Assembly: GCF_001280125.1 (NCBI RefSeq)
Contig: NZ_LGEG01000009.1
Coordinates: 1 to 20,832 of the forward strand
Length of the DNA: 20,832 bases
Reading direction: 5' to 3'
DNA from: Streptomyces sp. NRRL F-6492
GTDB lineage: Bacteria; Actinomycetota; Actinomycetes; Streptomycetales; Streptomycetaceae
Of the stretch, positions 6,569 to 20,832 are shown piece by piece. Made by a program: the position numbers and the translations under genes. Under the pieces are notes generated by a model. It was given only the letters and a program-made list of their open reading frames with translations. It had not been told where the DNA came from and did not search any database. Every line of letters starts with the position of its first letter. Positions within the stretch are counted from its first letter, which is position 1.

Positions 6569-6724
6569 ATGAGCAGCATGCGGAAGAAGTTCACGATATT
6601 CGTCGCCGGAATCGCGGCGGTCCTCGCCGTCGGCCTGCCTCCGGCGGCGGCCGACCTGGCCAAGAGCGCGTCCGTGACCAGCGGTTCGACCGTGCCGCAC
6701 TTGGACGACACCGGCTGGAGCTAA
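6569..6724 (+). CDS. 51-aa exported peptide (Sec signal peptide, mature C-terminal peptide)
   Basis: A small gene: ATG 6569 with a G-rich site just upstream, stop TAA 6722-6724. The product starts MSSMRKK (positive n-region), continues with the hydrophobic core FTIFVAGIAAVLAVGL (res 8-23) and ends in an AXA-type cleavage site at PPAAA (res 24-28). The predicted mature part is about 23 residues, polar, ending TVPHLDDTGWS. It has no cysteine, so it is neither a lipoprotein nor a disulfide peptide. It is divergent from an HTH regulator and precedes the NRPS operon. The arrangement fits an exported peptide signal or processed pheromone sensed with that regulator, but this is inference; it could also be a small secreted protein of other use. 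The next gene is 194 bases downstream. Confidence 0.75.
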   Translation: MSSMRKKFTIFVAGIAAVLAVGLPPAAADLAKSASVTSGSTVPHLDDTGWS

Positions 6725-6735
6725 TCGAATTCCCC

Positions 6736-6751
6736 TCCCCGGACCGGGGTT
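6736..6751 (+). terminator. Weak hairpin after the exported peptide gene
   Basis: CCCCGG (6737-6742) and CCGGGG (6744-6749) are inverted around one base, folding as a 4-bp GC stem with a 5-nt loop 12 bases after the peptide stop. It is a possible weak terminator or attenuator that would separate the peptide transcript from the NRPS operon. There is no T-run. Confidence 0.25.
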
Positions 6752-6810
6752 CGGCGAGTGCGCCGGTAAAAAGGAATTCACCAGGTCTCGCCCTGCTTCC
6801 GGGCCGAGAT

Positions 6811-6849
6811 TTCACACACTCTTCATGGTCGCTTCGCACGCGTTCACAC
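6811..6849 (+). promoter_or_regulatory. Phased heptamer direct repeats upstream of the NRPS operon
   Basis: Four TTC-led heptamers start at 6811 (TTCACAC), 6822 (TTCATGG), 6833 (TTCGCAC) and 6843 (TTCACAC). Spacings are 11, 11 and 10 bases, one helical turn each; the outer copies are identical. Heptameric direct repeats at 11-bp steps next to the -10 region are the known architecture of SARP/OmpR-type activator sites. The spacing to a possible weak -10 (ATGAAA at 6858) is about 8 bases, also as in SARP promoters. The sequence shows the repeats; the binding protein and the promoter are inferred, and no SARP gene is in this window. Confidence 0.45.
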
Positions 6850-6870
6850 GGCGACACATGAAAGCAATCA

Positions 6871-6886
6871 CGGCATGTCCATGCCG
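6871..6886 (+). promoter_or_regulatory. Hairpin/palindrome in the probable NRPS operon leader
   Basis: CGGCATG (6871-6877) and CATGCCG (6880-6886) are perfectly complementary around TC. In RNA this would form a 6-bp stem with a GTCC loop, about 30 bases before the first start codon of the operon. It could be an operator in DNA or a leader hairpin in RNA. Confidence 0.35.
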
Positions 6887-6918
6887 ATCCCTTTCGTAGA
6901 GAATTCGGAGTACCGCAG

Positions 6919-7179
6919 GTGTCTGTGCTTGACGCATTCGCAGAGCACGTCGACGTGGCCGAGATACGCGCCCTGGTCAACGAGGTGCTCGGCACCGACG
7001 TGCCCGGCGACGGTTCCTTCATCGGCCACGGCGGCGACTCGTTCCACGCGGTCGTGATCGTGGCCCGGATCGAGGAGCGGTGGGGCGCCGAGGTCGACTT
7101 CCTCGACGTGCTCGACTCCACGCCCGACACGCTCGCCGCCGCCGTGAACACCGCGCGCGGCGCGCGGGCCCAGGACTAG
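6919..7179 (+). CDS. Free-standing peptidyl/acyl carrier protein
   Basis: 86 aa, whole length one carrier domain. The phosphopantetheine site is the Ser in FIGHGGDSFHAVVIV (GGDS, res ~38-41), followed by the helix ARIEERWGAEVDFLDVLDSTPD and VNTARGARAQD. GTG 6919 is preceded by GGAG at 8 bases. It is the first gene of the NRPS operon, 11 bases before the A-T-C synthetase. A discrete carrier usually holds a starter or a residue modified off-line (hydroxylated, oxidised, chlorinated) and is charged by a partner adenylation domain. No separate adenylation gene is seen here, so it may be loaded by the A domain of the next protein or from outside the window. Its carrier motif has Gly-His-Gly-Gly rather than the usual Leu-Gly-Gly. 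Confidence 0.92.
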   Translation: MSVLDAFAEHVDVAEIRALVNEVLGTDVPGDGSFIGHGGDSFHAVVIVARIEERWGAEVDFLDVLDSTPDTLAAAVNTARGARAQD

Positions 7180-7190
7180 GCGGAACGGAC

Positions 7191-10100
7191 GTGAGCGGCA
7201 CCGCCGCCGGAACCATGAACCGATCACTGTCCCACGGGCCGGGCACCCCCGTCCCCGACGACGCCACCGCCCACCGCGCGCTGCTCGACGTGGCCGCGCG
7301 CACCCCCGACGCCCCCGCGCTGCGGACCGGCGGCAGGACCGTCACCTACCGCCGGCTGGTCGCCTCGGCCGGTGCGGTACGGGCGGAGCTGCTGCGGCAC
7401 GGCGTGCGCCCCGGCGACCGCGTGCCCGTACTCGCCCGGCCCGGCGGGGCCTTCGCGGTGGCCGCCCTCGGCGTGCTGCTCGCGGGCGCGGCCTACGCGG
7501 CCGTCGACCCCGACTGGCCCGCCGAGCGGCTGGCCGGCGTCCTCGACGACCTGGACGCCCGGCTCGTGCTCGACGCGGCGGGCACCGGCCGTCCGGACGC
7601 GGTGCCGGGCGAACTGCCCGTCGTACCGCTGCCGGCCGGCCCGGCCGAGGACGACGCCTCCACGGGCGGCCACGACCTCGCCGGAGCGGCGGCCGTCGGC
7701 GCCGACGGACTCGCCTGCGTCTTCTTCACCTCCGGCTCCACCGGCCGCCCCAAGGGCGTCGCCGTGCCGCACCGCGCCCTCGTGCGCACCTTCCTGCACG
7801 GCGGGTACGCCGACCTCGGCCCGGACACCGTCATGCCCATGGTGGCCGCGCCCTACTGGGACGGCGGCGCCCTGGAGGTCTTCGGCCCGCTGCTCAACGG
7901 CGGCTGCGCCGTCGAGGTGCCGCGGGGGCCCCTCGACCCGGCCGCGCTGCGCCGCCTCGTGCGCGAGCGGGGCGTGAACACCCTGTGGCTCACCAGCTCC
8001 CTGCTCAACCTGATCGTCGACGAGGACCCCGGCGCCTTCGCGGGCCTCCGCCACGTCATGACCGGCGGCGAACGCCTCTCGCCCGCCCACGTGGCACGCT
8101 TCCTGGCCGCGCACCCCGCCGTACGCCTCACCAACGGCTACGGCCCGGTCGAGTCGATGGTCTTCGTCTCCGCCCACCCCGTCACCCCCGCCGACCTGGA
8201 CGGGGCGGACGGGATCCCGGTCGGCACCGCGATCCGCGACACCCTGCTCGCCGTGGTCGACCCCGACGGCGCCCCCGTCCCGTACGGGGAGACCGGCGAA
8301 CTCCTCGTCGGCGGCGGCGGCCTCGCGCTCGGCTACCTGAACCGTCCCGAGGAGGACGCGCGCCGCTTCACCGCCCTGGACGTCCCGGGCCGCGGCCCCG
8401 TGCGCGTCTACCGCACGGGCGACCTCGTCCGGATGACCCCCGGCGGCCGCCTGTCGTACGTGGGACGCGCCGACCGCCAGTTCAAGGTACGGGGCTTCCG
8501 CGTCGAACCCGGCGAGGTCGAGCGCGTGCTCGGCCGGGTCGAGGGCGTCAAGGAGTGCTTCCTGATCCCGCGGCGCGACGCCGGGGGCACCGTCACCGGC
8601 ACCGTGTGCGCCTACACCGCCGAACCCGGCCGCGCCCCCGCCCCCGAGGACCTCGCGCGCGCGGCGCGCGGACTGCTCGCCGGCTATCTGCGGCCCGACC
8701 GGTTCGTCCTGCTCGACGCGCTGCCGCTCGGCCCGACCGGCAAGGCCGACCTGCGGGCCGTCGAAACGCTCGTACGCCCCCGGCCGACGCCCGGCGCGCA
8801 AGCCCCGCCCGCGGCGGACGGCTCCCCGGCCCTGCGCGCGGTGCGCGGGATCCTCGACGCGCCCGCGCTCGCCGAGGACGAGGACCTGCTCGCCCGGGGC
8901 GCCCACTCCCTGCAGGTGCTGCGGATCGCGGCCCGGCTGTCCGGCCTCCTCGACGTCGAACTCTCGGCGCTCGACGTCTACCGGCACGCCACCGTCCGCG
9001 CCCTGGAGGAACTCGCCGCACACCGCCCCCGCCGGGACACCGGGGAGACGGGAGCCGCCGAAGGGACTGGAACCACCGGCGAGTCGGCGGTCACCGGGGA
9101 ACGAGAAGCACCCGGAGACCGGCTCTCTCCCGGCGAAAGGCGGTTCTGGATCGCCGAGAGGCTGGCGCCCGGCGCGCCCGGCCACGTGGCGACGAGCCGC
9201 GTCGAGGTCACCGGACCGGTCGACGCGGACCGGCTCGAAGCCGCCCTGACGGCCGCCCTGGCGGCCCATCCCGCACTGCGCACCACGTTCCCCCCGGACC
9301 GGGGACGCCCCCGGCGCGCCGTGTCCCCGGCCCCCGCGCCCGTCCCGCTCGTCCGCGCGTCGGCGGCCGGGACCACCGAGGACGCCCTGACCGCCGACCT
9401 CGCCTCCGCCGTCCACGACCTGGCCCACGGCCCGCTGCTCGCGGCCGGGCTGCTCTCGCACTCCGCCGACCGGCACACCCTGCTGATCGCCGTCCACCAC
9501 GCCGTCTACGACGCCCACTCCGAACAGGTGCTGCTCGCCGACCTCGCCACCGCCTGGTCGGGCACCGCGCCCGCGCCCGCCCCGGCGCCCCCGGCGGCCG
9601 GCCGCGCCACCGGGTCCGAACGGGACTTCTGGCGCACCGAGCTGGCCGGCCTGGAACCACTGGCCCTGCCCGTTCCGGCCCCCGCCATGCGGACCCTGTG
9701 GACCACCCCGGTCACCGGCCGCGCGGTCCCCCTGCCCGCCGGGACCGCCTCCCGGCTCCACGCGGCGGCCGCCCGCCACCGCACACCCGCCCTGACCCTG
9801 CTGCTCGCCGCCTGGTGGCGGGCCCTGTCCACCTGGACCGGACAGCTCGACCTCGCCGTGGGCACCGTCGTCGCCGACCGCGCCCCGGCGCACGACCGGA
9901 CCGTCGGCTACCTGGCCAACGGCGTTCCCGTACGCGTCGCGGCGCAGCCCGGCACCGGCGGCGCGGAACTCGTGGACCTGGTCGGCGAACGGCTGCTGCG
10001 GGCCCTCGCGCACGCCGCGCTGCCCACCGACGAGATCGCCGCCCTGGCCCCGCGCCCCACCGGCGGACGGATGCCGCTGTACCAGACGGTGCTCGCGCTC

Positions 10101-10324
10101 CAACGGGTCAACGCCCCGGTGCGCCTGGGCGAGACCGTGCTGCGCCCCCGGCCGGCGCCGCCGCTCGGCCCGCAGGCCGAGCTCGTCTGCGAGCTGTGGG
10201 AGGACGGCGAGGAGCTGACCGGCGCCCTCCACACGCCCGAGGGTCTGCTGCCGCCCGCCGTCCACGCCCTGCTGACCGACCTGTTCGCCTCCGAGCTGGA
10301 CCTGCTGCTCACCAAGGACCTGAC

Positions 10325-10328
<4 letters not shown>
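7191..10328 (+). CDS. Nonribosomal peptide synthetase, A-T-C
   Basis: 1045 aa. Adenylation domain about residues 25-525: A3 TSGSTGRPKGV (180-190), NGYGPVES (315-322), YRTGD (407-411) and A10 Lys518 in GPTGKAD. Specificity residues D224, G225, L228, W266, M290, G292, G316, V324, F325, K518 (DGLWMGGVFK) suggest a hydrophobic, perhaps branched aliphatic residue; this is a low-confidence reading. Carrier domain ~545-612 with RGAHS (Ser573), Ala replacing the second Gly. Condensation domain ~645-1040: LSPGERRFW, AHPALRTTF, HHAVYDA (769-775; catalytic His and Asp kept, usual Gly replaced by Ala). There is no N-terminal C domain, so it can initiate. GTG 7191 follows GGCGGAAC; ATG 7215 is an alternative start. 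It ends in a C domain although the next protein also begins with one. It overlaps that gene by ATGA. Confidence 0.93.
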
Positions 10329-16753
<6,425 letters not shown>

Positions 16754-16786
16754 CCCCTTCTCCCGACCGTCCTTGAGAGGACCGCA

Positions 16787-20719
<3,933 letters not shown>

Positions 20720-20799
20720 CCCGCACGCCCCTCGTACGCCCCCCGTCCCCTCGTACACCCGTCCTTCCCACCCCACCCGCATCCCCACGCCCCGGCGCG

Positions 20800-20826
20800 G
20801 GCCGGCCGCGCGGCACGCGGCCGGCC
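20800..20826 (+). terminator. Terminator-like hairpin after the NRPS operon
   Basis: Arms 20800-20810 and 20816-20826 form an 11-bp perfect GC stem around the CGGCA loop, 80 bases after the last synthetase stop. There is no T-run, as usual at this GC content. The stretch before it (20720-20799) is C-rich, holds a repeated CCCCTCGTAC (20728-20737 and 20747-20756) and no gene. Confidence 0.65.
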
Positions 20827-20832
20827 GGCCCC

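Noticed and set aside
6508..6861. Plus-strand 117-aa frame from a GTG just after GAGGAG
   Set aside because: The GAGGAG directly abuts the GTG, the product lacks motifs and becomes Arg-rich, and it overlaps the 51-aa ORF that has a clear signal peptide.
7985..10324. Second long plus-strand open frame overlapping the A-T-C synthetase
   Set aside because: The upstream part is Arg/Pro-rich shadow sequence. Only the part from 10325 is the real C-A-T-C-A-T gene in that frame.

Overview
This is a very GC-rich segment with strong G/C bias at third codon positions, GTG starts and ATGA-type overlaps. That points to an actinomycete, most likely Streptomyces or a close relative. It is largely accessory, specialised-metabolism DNA. 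No rRNA, tRNA, CRISPR array or insertion sequence was seen.

Layout. (1) Positions 1-181 hold the 3' end of a cold-shock protein gene. A region with two strong stem-loops follows, then a minus-strand SRPBCC-fold gene (483-911). (2) Positions 1142-5352 are a tightly overlapping plus-strand operon: a 61-aa peptide, an unrecognised 282-aa protein, two paralogous DUF6895-like proteins (364 and 332 aa) and a cytoplasmic beta-lactamase-fold serine hydrolase. It looks like a small self-contained peptide-modification or signalling cassette, and I know no characterised system with this composition. (3) Positions 5367-6419 (minus) encode a LuxR-type HTH regulator, divergent from a 51-aa exported peptide gene (6569-6724). 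(4) Positions 6919-20719 are a nonribosomal peptide synthetase operon: a free-standing carrier protein, then A-T-C, C-A-T-C-A-T and C-A-T-TE proteins. The window ends about 110 bases past the last gene, after a terminator-like hairpin.

The NRPS line has four adenylation domains. My manual reading of the specificity positions gives DGLWMGGVFK (probably hydrophobic/aliphatic, weak), DPRHGGLQAK (fungal Lys2-like, alpha-aminoadipate-type pocket, substrate uncertain), DVWHVSLVDK (serine, good) and DILQVGAIWK (glycine-like, moderate). Unusual features are two consecutive condensation domains at the first protein junction, an unpartnered carrier protein at the front, and a terminal thioesterase with cysteine in place of the nucleophilic serine and serine in place of the usual catalytic aspartate. 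No epimerisation domain, MbtH protein, transporter or tailoring enzyme lies in this window, so the cluster probably continues beyond it.

Regulation may pass through the HTH regulator, the exported peptide and a set of helically phased heptamer repeats (6811-6849) upstream of the NRPS operon. Whether operon 2 and the NRPS operon belong to one pathway cannot be decided from sequence. They converge on, or diverge from, the same regulator and could be one cluster or two neighbours.
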